This document shows, piece by piece, positions 9,612 to 18,751 of a stretch of 42,490 bases of DNA. Position numbers and translations under genes: made by a program. This DNA is from Candidatus Bathyarchaeota archaeon. GTDB taxonomy: Archaea > Thermoproteota > Bathyarchaeia > Bathyarchaeales > Bathycorpusculaceae. The stretch's first letter is position 1. Each line of letters starts with the position of its first letter. The notes under the pieces were generated by a model that was given only the letters and a program-made list of their open reading frames with translations, had not been told where the DNA came from and did not search any database. Location: contig PKYH01000109.1 in assembly GCA_003133625.1 (NCBI GenBank), positions 1 through 42,490 of the forward strand, given 5' to 3'.

Positions 9612-11438
9612 CTATCCCGTCGGTTCTTCTTGAGGGCTAGTTCCAAGTTCTTTCTTGCTTGAGCCGCCATTTTGCATGCTTCTTACGAACGCTATCGCTT
9701 CTCGAAATTTGCGAGGCAAGTACAGCGCGTCTATGCCTGGGCCGCGAAGAGTGTAACCTGTTCTGGCTTGAACGGCGAAGATGACGACGGTAATTAGAAA
9801 CGGGAGAAGGGACAGGAAGTTTATGAACGTTCCGAGAATAGGCGACTGCAGGAACGCCTGAGGAAGAATGGATCGGACCAGCTCTTCTAGGCTCGCAACG
9901 AATGCTCTTGAAAAAATCTGACTGAAAAACGGCAGAGAGAAAAGAAAAACAGAAATTGCCGCGCCCAATACAAGTGTTTTCCACGAGTACCGCCGCATGT
10001 ATTCTATGGATGATATGTTTTTGAAGGGAATTTCCGTGACTTTTCTGGAAAGAAAGCCTCTTTTGATAAAGAGCCTCTTTTCCGTCGCAATGACACCCCA
10101 GCTGCCTGAGGACCAACTCTTCAAAACGTTCTCAGGCGATGAAAGAGTAGAACGGGCTTCGCTAGGAATTTCTATTAAGCCTCTTTCTTTGATTAGTTCA
10201 GCTGTCAACGCCTGGTCAAGGTCAGCCGTCAAATTGGATATGGCGAGGCCCCTGGTCCTTTTCTTGGCGTTTTCTGAAAGCTCCCTCCACAATCCCGGAT
10301 TATCCACAAGCTTGCGGACAGCCACCGCCGCGCCCTCTATGTCTTCAGGGCCTCTCACATGGAGGCCTTCAACTCCGTCATGGATGAGCCATTTCTGTCC
10401 CCCAACCCCCGAAGTGACGACGGGAACACCGTTGTACATGAACTCCATCTGCGTCAATCCCAACGCTTCCAGCCGGCTTAAAATTAAGTTTATGTAGGAA
10501 GCTTTGATTAGGAGCACTTTTTCCTGGTCATTTATCTCGCCCAGATACGTTACGTTTGGCATGCCCTTGGTTTCTTGGATGACTTTTTCGGCGTAGGGTG
10601 AACCGCCTTTTCCAGCCAAAACGAAATGAATGTCCGTTCTTTCTTTGAGGTTCTCAGCTATTTTTATTACAGCCATCGGGTTTTTGCGTTCCTCAAGACT
10701 GCCCAAGAAAGAGACTATTTTTGAGTCTTTGCTGATCTTAAGGGCTTTCACGAATCTTCTAGCATCGGCATTCGCGTATCGCAGAAATACTTCATCGTCC
10801 ACACCGCCCGGGAACAGGAAGCACTTCTTAGGGTCAGCGCCCATCTTAACTTTAGCTTCTTTCTCCAAAGGTGTAACGACGATTATGAGGTTGGCGATTG
10901 AAAATATCTGAGGCAAAGTCAGTCTGTTCCACACGGTTCGGAAAGATCGCTCAGCCAAAGAATATCTTTTTGGGGTGGGCTCTTGGAAGTGGGACATCTG
11001 GCAGAACACTAGCGGGTCTTGGTATCCACCGATGTCTTTCATGTAACGTCGCCACTCTACGAATTTGGCAACTTCTTCAGGCCCATTCCACAAGGTGCTA
11101 TGTGTTATGAGCACATCAAGTTCGAACTTGTCCACGATCTTTTCAAGAGTAGAAATGAAATCTTGGAAAACTATTCGCCTGGGAGGCCACCTTGCGATGT
11201 AGCTTTCAACCCGAATTATCGGTATTTGCAGTTCCGCGTCGTCGGCGTAGATGTACCCACCGATTTTGGTTAGATTCTCTGAGGAGACAACTTTTTCTCC
11301 ATCATTGAACACGCTGGTGATAAGGTATGCTTTGTTCCCAAGCTTGATGAACTCGCGTACCATTCGTTGGGCTATGAGTTCTTGCCCTTTGCTTTTGCTT
11401 GTTTGGTACATGATAACGCCAATTCGTTTCTTCAGCAT
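9612..11438 (-). CDS. GT4-family glycosyltransferase with C-terminal bacterial-PH-like domain and two TM helices
   Basis: GSLEERKNPMAVIKIAENL...EALGLTQMEFMYNGVPVVTSGVGG (GT-B/GT4); C-terminal GVIATEKRLFIKRGFLSRKVTEIPFKNISSIEY (bPH_2-like) and hydrophobic segments. Confidence 0.8.
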   Translation of the reverse strand: MLKKRIGVIMYQTSKSKGQELIAQRMVREFIKLGNKAYLITSVFNDGEKVVSSENLTKIGGYIYADDAELQIPIIRVESYIARWPPRRIVFQDFISTLEKIVDKFELDVLITHSTLWNGPEEVAKFVEWRRYMKDIGGYQDPLVFCQMSHFQEPTPKRYSLAERSFRTVWNRLTLPQIFSIANLIIVVTPLEKEAKVKMGADPKKCFLFPGGVDDEVFLRYANADARRFVKALKISKDSKIVSFLGSLEERKNPMAVIKIAENLKERTDIHFVLAGKGGSPYAEKVIQETKGMPNVTYLGEINDQEKVLLIKASYINLILSRLEALGLTQMEFMYNGVPVVTSGVGGQKWLIHDGVEGLHVRGPEDIEGAAVAVRKLVDNPGLWRELSENAKKRTRGLAISNLTADLDQALTAELIKERGLIEIPSEARSTLSSPENVLKSWSSGSWGVIATEKRLFIKRGFLSRKVTEIPFKNISSIEYMRRYSWKTLVLGAAISVFLFSLPFFSQIFSRAFVASLEELVRSILPQAFLQSPILGTFINFLSLLPFLITVVIFAVQARTGYTLRGPGIDALYLPRKFREAIAFVRSMQNGGSSKKELGTSPQEEPTG

Positions 11439-11634
11439 TGCCGTTGGCTCACAAGTGTTTAGCGTCTAATAACTTGAATTGATTTGAGGTTTAAAAAAGT
11501 GACTCAACTCCACTCCGTTGAAAGCCGAGGCATGGGCGGATGGCCTGGTTCTTTGGCGCTTTACACGAAAGGCTAAAGCTACCCGAAACGGTATTATCCT
11601 GTGGGCGGCTGTCAGGTTGAAACAGAAAAATGCT

Positions 11635-12402
11635 GTGACAATAGTTGGGGCATTGTTCACGGATTATGACGGGACGATAAGCCCTATAAACGTTTCACGG
11701 TTAGAATCGCGAGTCCCCCCGGAAATCATGTTGGTGCTTAACAGGATCAGACAGCGTATTCCCGTGGCTGTGATAACTACCAAGTCGCTTGAGTTTGTGG
11801 TCGCAAGGACGCCGTTTGCTTGTGCGTGGTCTGCGCTCGGAGGGTTGGAGACCAGAATCGGCGAAATCACGTCTCGGGCGTCATGCTTGAAAACTACACG
11901 GGACTTGGCAACCGCTCTGCGGTACGCGAAGAGGATGTCTGAGGGTGTCTTGGCAGTGGAGGAGAAGCGGGATTCTCGGGGAGAAGTCGTAGCGTTTTCA
12001 GTTGACTGGCGCTTTGCTGATAACCCGGACAGAGCAGAAAAGACGGCTATGATGGTTCTTTCTTTTTGTGAAAGTTTGCCCGTGGTGGCCTTCAGATATA
12101 AGGGACAACCGTTTTTTGATGTTTTTCCGTGTGTCGTGAACAAAGGAAAAGCCCTGCTAGACTTGAAGCAGAAACTCGGAGTGCTGGATAGTGTCATGTA
12201 CATGGGTGACTCAGCTGTGGATAATCCAGCGTTTGAGTTGGCTGACGTCGCCGTGGGTGTGGTGCATGCGGAGACGCCGAAGAATCTTGCGTGTGACTAT
12301 TTTGTCCGGTTTGAGGATATGGTTGGTTTTTTCTGGTGTCTACTAGAAAACGATTTTCTTTTTGATCCGAATTTTCCTATGATTCTGCATAAGAAAGCAT
12401 AG
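11635..12402 (+). CDS. HAD-family sugar phosphatase (trehalose-6-phosphate phosphatase-like); GTG start preferred over the 11518 ORF start
   Basis: LFTDYDGTISP motif I, GDSAVDNPAFELADVAVGV C-terminal HAD motif. Confidence 0.7.
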   Translation: MTIVGALFTDYDGTISPINVSRLESRVPPEIMLVLNRIRQRIPVAVITTKSLEFVVARTPFACAWSALGGLETRIGEITSRASCLKTTRDLATALRYAKRMSEGVLAVEEKRDSRGEVVAFSVDWRFADNPDRAEKTAMMVLSFCESLPVVAFRYKGQPFFDVFPCVVNKGKALLDLKQKLGVLDSVMYMGDSAVDNPAFELADVAVGVVHAETPKNLACDYFVRFEDMVGFFWCLLENDFLFDPNFPMILHKKA

Positions 12403-12425
12403 ATGCTTGTGTTTTGGATTCTTGA

Positions 12426-12509
12426 GCCGAAGCTGTAAAGCTGATAGAAGTTGGATTCGAATATCACGCTGAGATAGAAGGAAATAAGCTGTTCCTAAAA
12501 ACGAAATGA
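12426..12509 (+). pseudogene. possible C-terminal remnant of an archaeal integrase/recombinase
   Basis: Open stretch AEAVKLIEVGFEYHAEIEGNKLFLKTK* with protein-like pattern; resembles the tail of archaeal tyrosine-recombinase-like proteins from memory. Confidence 0.35.
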
Positions 12510-12594
12510 AACAATGGATTATTCCAAAAACTACGGATTATCTCGCAACCGCTTAGAGTTGCGATGTCACGCGCACCATCCCTTTTTTATTTGA

Positions 12595-12903
12595 AAAACA
12601 GGTCCAGTGCTGAACGATGCCATGTTAGAGGATGTTGAGTTTTCGGGGATAGACAAGTTAGCTGACAAGATATTGACAACTGATGCAGACACTGTTGGGT
12701 TTGCCTTGGGCGAAGTTTCAGCTGAGTCTCTTAAGGCTTATGATGAAGCTGAGCTGGTTTTTGCTAAGGGGATGGGCTAGGCTGAAACGTTGACCGAGTA
12801 TCAACTTAAGAAGCCTCATTTCCTCTTGTTCAGAACCAAGTATGTTTCAGTAGCAAACTATTTCTATGTTCTCAGGGGAGGAATATTGCTGATGATGCCG
12901 TAA
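12595..12903 (+). pseudogene. DUF89/ARMT1-like protein remnant with in-frame TAG
   Basis: KTGPVLNDAMLEDVEFSGIDKLADKILTTDADTVGFALGEVS...AELVFAKGMG*AETLTEYQLKKPHFLLFRTKYVSVANYF; N-terminal half missing. Confidence 0.6.
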
Positions 12904-14985
12904 ATGAAGATGCCTTCTATAAACTTAAATGAAAACGAGCTTGCTGATTTTGATCAGGCCATACGAAAGGAGTGGCTTGTGACTAACGGTTTAGGGGGCT
13001 ACGCCGCCTCGACCGCATTGGGTATAAACACTAGGAAATATCATGGGTTGTTGGTTGCTGCTTTGCATCCTCCGGTTGACCGAACCGTCTGCCTTTCCAA
13101 GCTCGATGAAGAAGTATGCGTTGGCAACGATATTTTCTGTCTTGGAGCGAATGAGTTCATTGGTGTAATTCATCCTCATGGCTACCGTTTTTTGAAGGAG
13201 TTCTGGGTTTCTCCATTTCCGACATATCGTTATGAAGCTGAAAAAATTGAAGTCAGAAAGACAATTTTCATGCCGTATGAGAGAAATGCGGCAGTCGCTG
13301 TTTATCATGTGAGAAACTCGGGCGTGGTGAATTCCGAGATCAAGGTTTACCCTGTGATGTCTTGTAGGCATTTTCATTCAGTTGTTGACAGAAGGGCAAA
13401 CCAGTTATGTTTCAATCAAATCTCAAGAGCGAGAGAAGTGGAACTTGTTTTTAGCCAGCCAAGTGCCACTTTGGTCTCAAGAGCTATCACAGGAACTTTT
13501 TCCTGTAACTCGAACTGGATCGATAGGTTGCGTTATCAAGAGGAAGAGGCACGTGGCGAGAGTAGCATTGATGATTGTTTCCAGCCTGGATTTTTTGAGT
13601 TTACTCTTCCACATGAACATGAGTCTAAGTTTGCGATAGCTACCGCTGTTACTGAAAACAATGGGGAAGCAATTGCCATTTTGAATGAAATGGGCAACAG
13701 CATCAACGAGATTGAGTCTCTTCTGGCGCGGGAATTGAATCGTAAGACTACTCTTTTGGCCCGATTTTATGAGACGCATGAAGGGGTAACAGCGAAGGAT
13801 TGGTTAAGCTGGGTTCTTTTGGCGGCGGATTCTTTCATCGTGAAAAAAGGCGAGAGAAAGTTCATCATTGCCGGTTATTACTGGTTCGAGCCTTGGGGAA
13901 GGGATTCGTTCATTTCGTTGCCGGGACTCATGCTGGTACCTCGAAGATTTGATGATGCAAGAAAAGTCCTTTTGAAATTCTCGAGTTATAGCAAGCGAGG
14001 GTTAATACCTGATTACATTGATGACAAGACCGGAGAACCAGCGTACAATACTGTTGACGCCACTTTATGGTACGTTAACGCTGTCTTGCAATACTTGAAG
14101 TACACGGCTGCTTTCGAATTTGTGAAAGCTACTTTCTGGGATGGTTTAAAGGATATCATTGATACTCATCAGAAGGGCACAGAATATAACATACATGTTG
14201 ACCGGGATGGGTTGCTTGAACATGGCTCAAGGCTTACTTGGATGGATGCTGAAAATGATGGGGTGGCAGTGACTCCAAGAGCTGGAAAAGCCGTCGAAAT
14301 CCAAGCATTATGGTACAATGCTCTTCGAATATGCGAGATATTGGCGAAAAAGTATGGAGAGAATGCTCTTGCAGACGATTATTCTTCAATGGCGGATAAG
14401 GCTAAGTCGAGCTTCAATCGGGAGTTTTGGAATAGTGAGAAGCAGTGCCTTTTTGATGTTGTGGATAAGCATGGTGCCGATCAGTCGGTTAGATCCAACC
14501 AGATCATTGCTGTCGGGCTAGATTTCACGATGTTGGAAAAAGATAGGCAAAACCTTGTTGTTGACTTTGTTATGACGGAGTTTCTTACTCCTTACGGGTT
14601 GAGAACGCTTGCTCAGAGTGATCCGCGTTATAGGGGCAGATATTTTGGTGATAGGAGGGCGCGGAATTTGGCTTATCATAATGGTCCTGTTTGGCCCTGG
14701 CTGACTGGACCTTTGACGAAGGCTTACCTAAGGACGAAGGGTCAGGCGAGTCGTCAATTGAAGTTTGCGCAGGAGACTTTTCTGTTTCCGTTGTTTAGCC
14801 AGCAGACTATTCAGGGCGGGTTAGGAGCGATAAGTGAGCTTTACGATGCCGATTTGCCTTACGCGCCAGGCGGTTGCATAACTCAAGCTTGGAGCGTGGC
14901 TGAGCTTCTAAGAGCTTACGTGGAAGATACTCTGCAATTCAGGCCGCCTCATGAAAAAGAGGTTTTCAGCCCTAAGACGGTATGA
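12904..14985 (+). CDS. glycogen debranching enzyme (amylo-alpha-1,6-glucosidase family)
   Basis: KEWLVTNGLGGYAASTALGINTRKYHGLLVAAL; WFEPWGRDSFISLPGLML; HNGPVWPWLTGPL. Confidence 0.9.
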   Translation: MKMPSINLNENELADFDQAIRKEWLVTNGLGGYAASTALGINTRKYHGLLVAALHPPVDRTVCLSKLDEEVCVGNDIFCLGANEFIGVIHPHGYRFLKEFWVSPFPTYRYEAEKIEVRKTIFMPYERNAAVAVYHVRNSGVVNSEIKVYPVMSCRHFHSVVDRRANQLCFNQISRAREVELVFSQPSATLVSRAITGTFSCNSNWIDRLRYQEEEARGESSIDDCFQPGFFEFTLPHEHESKFAIATAVTENNGEAIAILNEMGNSINEIESLLARELNRKTTLLARFYETHEGVTAKDWLSWVLLAADSFIVKKGERKFIIAGYYWFEPWGRDSFISLPGLMLVPRRFDDARKVLLKFSSYSKRGLIPDYIDDKTGEPAYNTVDATLWYVNAVLQYLKYTAAFEFVKATFWDGLKDIIDTHQKGTEYNIHVDRDGLLEHGSRLTWMDAENDGVAVTPRAGKAVEIQALWYNALRICEILAKKYGENALADDYSSMADKAKSSFNREFWNSEKQCLFDVVDKHGADQSVRSNQIIAVGLDFTMLEKDRQNLVVDFVMTEFLTPYGLRTLAQSDPRYRGRYFGDRRARNLAYHNGPVWPWLTGPLTKAYLRTKGQASRQLKFAQETFLFPLFSQQTIQGGLGAISELYDADLPYAPGGCITQAWSVAELLRAYVEDTLQFRPPHEKEVFSPKTV

Positions 14986-15124
14986 TTCTTTTGTATTCTG
15001 AAGCCGCAGTTTCAGGCGTAACGGTACTGATGCACATGCCTGTGCTTTTTTCAAAGCCTGCCCAAATGCTCAGTTAAAACGTTTTGGGCAAAGCTTAAGT
15101 CGATGTTTCGGAAAAGGGTTTCTA

Positions 15125-15196
15125 GGGTCTCGTGTTCATCTTGTCCCGCTTGGGGTCACCTCCTAAGCTTGGGCGTCACTCAAAAATACGAGACCC
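15125..15196. repeat. 9-bp inverted repeat (GGGTCTCGT ... ACGAGACCC)
   Basis: Arms at 15125-15133 and 15188-15196, loop about 54 nt, next to the decayed phage ORF. Confidence 0.5.
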
Positions 15197-15465
15197 CAAC
15201 CGAAAAATAAACGTTGACATTTTAGGGACACGCCAGCGCTCGTTTTGATCCAAATCTTTGGCGTTGCCAGCCAAACCCAGAGCATCACTTAGCAACCCAA
15301 CAAGTCGCGTGTTGGAATCCACCAAACTGCCAATTGCCCGCTCTAAGCTCTCGACCTTTGCGAGCTAAATCTACAAAAAGCTCCTGACTGGGAATCGCAG
15401 CCACAGTTAATTCTTTGCGGTTATACTCAAAATGCCGCTTCCGATCAGGAGGATTCTATCTTTAC
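15176..15465 (-). pseudogene. frameshifted phage-like gene remnant downstream of terminase
   Basis: Two frames give PPDRKRHFEYNRKELTVAAIPSQELFVDL and LAKVESLERAIGSLVDSNTRLVGLLSDALGLAGNAKDLDQNERWRVPKM, joinable by one frame change. Confidence 0.45.
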
Positions 15466-15519
15466 AGTTTTATTTATGATGGTATCAATCGCAGCATTGC
15501 TCTATACGAGAAAGCATCG

Positions 15520-16734
15520 TTAGTACGGCATAACAGCGCCTCTGCCAGGCGGCGGAGCTCGCTTTAGCTGCCAAGCGGCCAATGCAAGTGCAATGACCGT
15601 GTCGTCATGGTAGCCTTCAGGTGCCCCATACTGCACATTTCTACTCGGCGTAGTCTTGTAACCGTAAAGCTTAAGCTCGTTGATCAACTCAGGAACCTGC
15701 GGAATAGTAAGCTGCTGATTCTCAATCATTATACTCAAGTTTTCGATAAGGTCCTTCTTGGTTGCATTTGTAAACTTGTAGCCATCTACGCGGACGTTTT
15801 CGCGGTATAGCTCATCACAGACGGGGTCTCCAACACCAGTGCTGTCAATAAGCAAACGAGCGTTATACCGCTCGGCAAGCTGAACTATACGTTTACGCTG
15901 AAAAACCCAATCTAACTGACTGAACCTATCAAAAGCACACAAGTGGCCATCCATGTCTAAAACGCAAAGCACTGTGAAGTCTTCAAGCTTCGCAAGATCG
16001 GCGCCCATAACATACTGTTTATGTCGCTCAAACGGTTGAAAGCTGCCTTGAACCATGCAGTCTACTCCTCGGAAAACCGAACCAACATCCTCCAAAAACT
16101 CAGCTAAAACTTCCTGCCGATAAGCCAACTCAGGCATATCTCGGGCGAAAGCTGCAATCTCCGCCGGATCCAAGTAAGGATTGCTGGCGCTGGGAAAATT
16201 CCAGCTCTTATATTCCATCTGTGACGGGTCCTGTCCACGAGTCCATAGCCGAAAATACCAGTTATGCCCTCTTGGTGTACCAGTGAAAAAAGCTATTCCT
16301 TTCTCATCCATCAACGCAGGCCTAAGGGCAAGAGTCCAAGCTTCCTCAGCAATTTGAGCGCCTTCATCAACCCAGAGAACCTTTACACCTTGACTGCGAA
16401 GGGAATCAGGGTTATCTGCGCTCTTAAACCAGATGTTACGGTTGCCCTTGAGGATTACATGCCGATCAGAGCGATGAATTTCTTTTATAAGTTCGGCTGG
16501 GCAGAAGTTGAAGAATTCGGTCCATTGACGTTTCGTATGCCAATACGTGGGCGCCACAGCAAAGCCTACTATGTTTGGACCTTGCGTCCACATCTGCCGT
16601 ATGAGTTCGTTGGCACCTGCAATGGTTTTACCCCAGCGGCGTCCACAGTCAAGCACCCTAAACCTTGCAGGGCACATGTGGAACTCAAGCTGTCCAGCGT
16701 GAGGCTTATACCTGATCAATATTGTTTTTTGCAT
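15520..16734 (-). CDS. terL: phage terminase large subunit
   Basis: CGRRWGKTIAGANELI (Walker A), VLWVDEGAQIAEEAW (Walker B), FFTGTPRGHNWYF, nuclease-domain acidic residues. Confidence 0.88.
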   Translation of the reverse strand: MQKTILIRYKPHAGQLEFHMCPARFRVLDCGRRWGKTIAGANELIRQMWTQGPNIVGFAVAPTYWHTKRQWTEFFNFCPAELIKEIHRSDRHVILKGNRNIWFKSADNPDSLRSQGVKVLWVDEGAQIAEEAWTLALRPALMDEKGIAFFTGTPRGHNWYFRLWTRGQDPSQMEYKSWNFPSASNPYLDPAEIAAFARDMPELAYRQEVLAEFLEDVGSVFRGVDCMVQGSFQPFERHKQYVMGADLAKLEDFTVLCVLDMDGHLCAFDRFSQLDWVFQRKRIVQLAERYNARLLIDSTGVGDPVCDELYRENVRVDGYKFTNATKKDLIENLSIMIENQQLTIPQVPELINELKLYGYKTTPSRNVQYGAPEGYHDDTVIALALAAWQLKRAPPPGRGAVMPY

Positions 16735-16737
16735 ACT

Positions 16738-17211
16738 TCAGGGTCTTCCCATTTTGATTACAGTCTCTTGAGGCTCTGCCGACTTTTGTGATTTTGTCCG
16801 AGGAACATATTCAAGGGAAACGGTGAGACGGCGCCTACTGATGGATTTCGAAAGTTCCAAGTTAATCGGAGTGTTTTCTCTTCCATGGCTGCCATACCCA
16901 ACACGCTTCACTCTCCAGTTACCCAAGTTTCCGCGAACCAGTTGAGGATTGCTAGTAACCAGATAGAAGGGCAGATTAATCTGAGAAGAGTAGAGCTCAG
17001 CGATAAAATTAAGCAGACGCTTCCCAATGCCTATGCCCTGGTAATCAGGCAAGACTACCAGTCGGCTAACGCGGAAAAAGTGTGCCCTCATACGCACGTG
17101 TGCAACTGCGATAAAGGCTACAGGCTTTTCTTGGTAGAGGGCAACGTAGCATCTGACGCCTACACCAAGCTTCCCATTCAGATAATGATACTGCCGAAAC
17201 ATTTGCCACAT
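16738..17211 (-). CDS. GNAT-fold acyltransferase domain; probably the C-terminal half of an ABC-ATPase/GNAT fusion made by -1 frameshift
   Basis: SRLVVLPDYQGIGIGKRLLNFIAE is GNAT motif A; the same frame reads RVRPPVELKVYRCGAS upstream of its first ATG. Confidence 0.8.
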   Translation of the reverse strand: MWQMFRQYHYLNGKLGVGVRCYVALYQEKPVAFIAVAHVRMRAHFFRVSRLVVLPDYQGIGIGKRLLNFIAELYSSQINLPFYLVTSNPQLVRGNLGNWRVKRVGYGSHGRENTPINLELSKSISRRRLTVSLEYVPRTKSQKSAEPQETVIKMGRP

Positions 17212-17870
17212 GGAAGCGCCGCACCGATAAACCTTGAGCTCAACGGGCGGCCTAACCCTTTTTTTCGGTCAAACACCATCGTGCCAGTACAGAAAACCCA
17301 GTCAGGATCCAACCAATCGACTACATCATAGTGACAAGTTACAGCTATGAATTTCTTATCTCTCTGGCGCTTGATTGCCTTGCTGATTGCGTAAGAAGCG
17401 ATCTTTGCAACCTCACGGTCAACAACCGAAGTGAACTCGTCGAAAACGACAACTTTCTGTGGAAGACATAGAGCTCGGGCGATGTCAACGCGCATCTTTT
17501 CCCCTTGACTAAGACAACTGTAAGCTTTGAGCCAGTCTGGAGGCGACGCGAAGCCAACACTGCAGAGCAGATGCGTTATTTCGCTTGTCTCTGAGCCTTC
17601 AGGAAAATCATCCAGGATGCATTGATGCGTGTATTCGAAGCCTGTAATGTAAGCGTCTGGAAAGAGCCGTTTAGCTATGCTTGATTTGCCTGAGCCACTA
17701 CGCCCTACGATGATGCCAATCTGCCAGTCGTCTCCTTCTATTGGCAGCGAGCCTTTGAAATGCTTCTCCAACTTAACATCATCTAGCGTAAAGCTGCCAA
17801 CAACGCTTTGGGCTCGAAAGCTCTCTGGTTCACTCCAACTGTTAACAAAATCAAAATCCAAACCATTCAC
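17178..17870 (-). CDS. phage-type ABC ATPase, N-terminal half of the candidate frameshift fusion
   Basis: GIIVGRSGSGKSSIAKRLF (Walker A), LSQGEKMRVDIARAL (signature), VVVFDEFTSVVDR (Walker B); the ORF tail after KKG does not look like the family. Confidence 0.85.
   Translation of the reverse strand: MNGLDFDFVNSWSEPESFRAQSVVGSFTLDDVKLEKHFKGSLPIEGDDWQIGIIVGRSGSGKSSIAKRLFPDAYITGFEYTHQCILDDFPEGSETSEITHLLCSVGFASPPDWLKAYSCLSQGEKMRVDIARALCLPQKVVVFDEFTSVVDREVAKIASYAISKAIKRQRDKKFIAVTCHYDVVDWLDPDWVFCTGTMVFDRKKGLGRPLSSRFIGAALPCGKCFGSIII
17259..17265 (-). promoter_or_regulatory. candidate -1 ribosomal frameshift slippery site A_AAA_AAA_G
   Basis: On the minus strand CGA AAA AAA GGG in the ABC frame; -1 shift enters the GNAT frame; GCCGC/GCGGC complementary arms begin 7 nt downstream. 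Confidence 0.5.
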
Positions 17871-17874
17871 CCTC

Positions 17875-18444
17875 CTAAAGATTCAAAACCCTAACCCTGT
17901 AGCCTTCAGTCTTAAGCTTGTCAAAGAAACACCGCTGTTCTGCCTCATCCTTGCATTCTATAATGAGCTCGTAGCTGCCGGGAATAATGTTTGAGCCTTC
18001 GGGTTCTCCACCTAAATCTTCTGGGAGTTTCTCGCCAACAGACTCCAACAGCGCTTTTAGACAGCCTTTCTCGCCAGCCTCTAGAATGCGCATGTACTCA
18101 GCACCGTCAAGTTCCTTGCTGTGCTTGCCCTTGAGCTTGTTCAGTATCTGTCGAAGCAGCCTTCTGTCAACGTCAGAAATAGGCAGCCGAAGAACTGGAG
18201 CAAAAAACTCGCCATGACCCTTACAAACTTCCGCCCGTTGCTCGCCATCAGCAAAAACCCCGTCCTTGTTAGTTATGATAGGGTAAGTCCAGCCGTACTT
18301 CTGAAGGCTATGCCAAATCTGATCCTTCTGCTTGATCGTCATCTTATTAGGGTTATTTTCATCGCTCCTCAAAAGCCGAAGATCTTCAACCAGCGGTAGA
18401 TAAGCGTCAGGAACCTTAATTGTTGTTTTCTTTTCAGCCACCAT
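17875..18444 (-). CDS. ParB-like N-terminal domain protein (phage)
   Basis: DLRLLRSDENNPNKMTIKQKDQIWHSLQKYGWTYPIITNKDGVFADGEQRAEVCK, ParB-like pattern. Confidence 0.7.
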   Translation of the reverse strand: MVAEKKTTIKVPDAYLPLVEDLRLLRSDENNPNKMTIKQKDQIWHSLQKYGWTYPIITNKDGVFADGEQRAEVCKGHGEFFAPVLRLPISDVDRRLLRQILNKLKGKHSKELDGAEYMRILEAGEKGCLKALLESVGEKLPEDLGGEPEGSNIIPGSYELIIECKDEAEQRCFFDKLKTEGYRVRVLNL

Positions 18445-18457
18445 AACACCTTATCCG

Positions 18458-18751
18458 TTATCTTTTATCCTGAGTTGGTAAGGCAGGGTTTTTCTGTGCT
18501 TCCGTTAAGCAATTTAAGACAGCCTTACCCAAGAGATTTCCCCCGTCAATAGTGTACTTTATGATTACGATCTCAACGCCCATTCCTTGCTGTTTAGCCC
18601 AAGCATCAAATTGTTCTTGCGAAAGGTTATAACCGCACGCTCCATAGTAATGTCCATCAAAATCTGTAACAACGTACTTTCTCTCTGCAGTTGACCCTAA
18701 CTTTTTCTCAGCGACCTCTAAACGTCTCATAACACCCCTGTTAACTTTCAA
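18458..18751 (-). CDS. hypothetical phage protein
   Basis: 97-aa ORF in a tightly packed phage operon. Confidence 0.55.
   Translation of the reverse strand: MKVNRGVMRRLEVAEKKLGSTAERKYVVTDFDGHYYGACGYNLSQEQFDAWAKQQGMGVEIVIIKYTIDGGNLLGKAVLNCLTEAQKNPALPTQDKR

Noticed and set aside
9637-10116. 159-aa minus-strand ORF
   Set aside because: Alternative frame inside the GT4/PH gene
11664-12203. 179-aa minus-strand ORF
   Set aside because: Antisense to the HAD phosphatase
16264-16791. 175-aa plus-strand ORF
   Set aside because: Antisense to terminase large subunit, no motif
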